Shown: in pieces, positions 13,740-14,599 of the stretch | How the letters are laid out: every line of letters begins with the position of its first letter | Numbering within the stretch: position 1 is the stretch's first letter | Assembly: GCA_009780595.1 (NCBI GenBank) | Contig: WQZT01000014.1 | Location: forward strand, 1-14,599 | DNA length: 14,599 bases | Direction of reading: 5' to 3' | DNA from: Treponema sp. | GTDB lineage: Bacteria > Spirochaetota > Spirochaetia > Treponematales > Breznakiellaceae | Made by a program: the position numbers and the translations under genes | The notes under the pieces: generated by a model | Seen by the model: the letters and a program-made list of their open reading frames with translations, nothing else | The model's database searches: none | What the model was told of the DNA's origin: nothing

Positions 13740-14144
13740 TCACGCTTGCTTGCTGGTAAAACGCTCCTTGATTTCGCGGCGCACATCAATAAAACTCAAA
13801 GGGTTCTTCCCATTCTCGCCGACCTCGAACGGTTCAAGAATCATCCCGTGAGCGCCCCGGCGTATCCAAAGTTTTATCTGCGGAATTCCCTCGCCCTTTT
13901 CGGTAACCGCTTGGCTCACCTCTTGGGCAAACAGCACATCGTCAAGTTTGAATTCCAGCACCGCCGGAGTGTCCCCGAGCGGCTCGTAAATCAGGATGAT
14001 TTTATTTTTTTCCGTAGGGTGCTGCTTTGGATACCCAATAAATGGGAGCGCATTGTCCTGCGGGCTTTTGGAGTATTTGGCAATTTCATTGAGCGGCAAC
14101 GATTGCAGATACGCTGTTGACAGTGGTATATTTTTTACTTCCAT
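13740..14144 (-). CDS. Unrecognised 134-residue protein
   Basis: I do not recognise this protein. The start at 14144 (MEVKNIPLS) follows AAGGAGG with a five-base gap, a strong RBS; an in-frame ATG further upstream lies within the promoter and is not used. The protein is soluble in appearance, with no signal peptide or membrane segment. A short helical N-terminal part (TAYLQSLPLNEIAKYSKSP) is followed by alternating hydrophobic strands (KIILIYEP, AVLEFKLDDVLFAQEV, IPQIKLWIRRGAHGMILEPFEV) and a basic C-terminal helix (DVRREIKERF), suggesting a small beta-rich domain. It has its own promoter and terminator candidate, so it is probably a single-gene unit. The coding call rests on the RBS, promoter and codon pattern; function is unknown. 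Confidence 0.75.
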   Translation of the reverse strand: MEVKNIPLSTAYLQSLPLNEIAKYSKSPQDNALPFIGYPKQHPTEKNKIILIYEPLGDTPAVLEFKLDDVLFAQEVSQAVTEKGEGIPQIKLWIRRGAHGMILEPFEVGENGKNPLSFIDVRREIKERFTSKQA

Positions 14145-14178
14145 ATATTCCTCCTTGTTCATCCTGGAATATATTTTT

Positions 14179-14207
14179 AGTATACATCTATGCATGGCGC
14201 TTTGCAA
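14179..14207 (-). promoter_or_regulatory. Sigma70-type promoter of the 134-residue protein gene
   Basis: On the - strand, TTGCAA (14207-14202) and TATACT (14184-14179) are separated by 17 bases. Transcription would start near 14172, giving a leader of about 28 bases that includes the RBS. It fixes the downstream ATG at 14144 as the start. Confidence 0.65.
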
Positions 14208-14279
14208 GAATTATTTCCGGGATTTGCGTCTGTTGTTTTTACTAGCATATTAATCTCCGGCAATTAAGCGGCGAAAAGA

Positions 14280-14599
14280 TTAATTGAGCAAACGAATAGT
14301 TCCCGCATAGTCAATTCTCCACAAGCCAACATTCAACGGCTCTTCAGGGGCGCACTCGATAAGGGCAAATGTTGCCCCTGAGCTACTGCGCGGCCTTCCC
14401 AAACTGCCGGGGTTCACCAGCGTAACTCCTGCGATGTTCTTCCAAAAGGGAACGTGCGTGTGTCCGAAGAGCGCGGCATCTGCGCCGTGGGTCGCAGCAG
14501 CGGCGGCGAGTGTTTGCTTTCCGTTGTACACGTCGTGGCGGTGTCCGTGGCAGATAAAAAAACGCCACCCGCCGAAATCAAAACCAGCCGTGTCCTGCG
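14280..14599 (-). CDS. YfcE/MJ0936-type metallophosphoesterase (5' part beyond window)
   Basis: C-terminal 106 or so residues of a small cytosolic calcineurin-like phosphodiesterase. The frame stays open to the right edge of the window. Readable in order are FFICHGHRHDV, with the family GHG-H metal-binding block, then ADAALFGHTHVPF, with the GHTH motif that supplies the last metal-ligand histidines, and VTLVNPGSLGRPR, the family's closing motif. Relatives are 160-190 residues and hydrolyse phosphodiester model substrates in the presence of Mn2+; their natural substrates are mostly unknown. The N-terminal DxH and GNxD motifs must lie outside this window. An apparent GTG start at 14531 is internal and would remove the first histidine block. 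It lies 135 bases upstream of the 134-residue protein gene, which has its own promoter. Confidence 0.88.
   Translation of the reverse strand, partial: QDTAGFDFGGWRFFICHGHRHDVYNGKQTLAAAAATHGADAALFGHTHVPFWKNIAGVTLVNPGSLGRPRSSSGATFALIECAPEEPLNVGLWRIDYAGTIRLLN

Noticed and set aside
14280..14531. A complete 83-residue gene starting at GTG 14531
   Set aside because: The same frame continues to the window edge and encodes the family's CHGHRHD block just upstream, so this is the tail of a longer gene.

Overview
The window looks like chromosomal DNA of a spirochaete, most likely Treponema-like, though this is an inference from gene content and no rRNA or marker gene is present to prove it. The main hints are the pairing of a TPR gene with a divergent YmdB-type phosphoesterase, a small outer-membrane beta-barrel protein with a C-terminal Phe, and a mix of GC-rich genes with AT-rich spacers carrying ordinary sigma70-type promoters. 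I see no tRNA, rRNA, CRISPR array, insertion sequence or phage gene.

Region 1 (1-6064, + strand) is a run of five genes: an AGCS-type amino-acid symporter cut by the left edge, a binuclear amidohydrolase, an AT-rich exported PAP2-like protein, an L-asparaginase-family amidohydrolase and a polytopic permease of the ion-transporter type. Two importers plus two C-N hydrolases suggest uptake and deamidation or deacylation of an amino-acid derivative; the substrate is not shown by the sequence. Region 2 (6065-7710) has a cluster of perfect palindromes between converging genes. These run into the 3' end of galK (- strand), which is divergent from a MIF/tautomerase-like gene (+).

Region 3 (7711-12634, + strand) carries the tautomerase-like gene, a TPR protein with the YmdB-like protein 16 bases behind it, an Hsp20 chaperone with an unusual Pro/Ala-rich insert, a phosphohexomutase and a four-helix-bundle (23S-IVS/S23 type) protein. 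Good promoters precede the tautomerase, hsp20 and mutase genes. galK and the mutase could both serve galactose/hexose-phosphate metabolism, but they are not in one operon.

Region 4 (12635-14599, - strand) holds an outer-membrane beta-barrel gene with tandem promoters and a hairpin-rich leader, an unrecognised 134-residue protein with a clear promoter, RBS and terminator, and the C-terminal part of a YfcE/MJ0936-type phosphodiesterase cut by the right edge.

The points most worth following are the YmdB-like protein with most metal-ligand positions replaced, the palindrome cluster that supplies the galK stop codon, and the asparaginase without the usual flexible-loop tyrosine.
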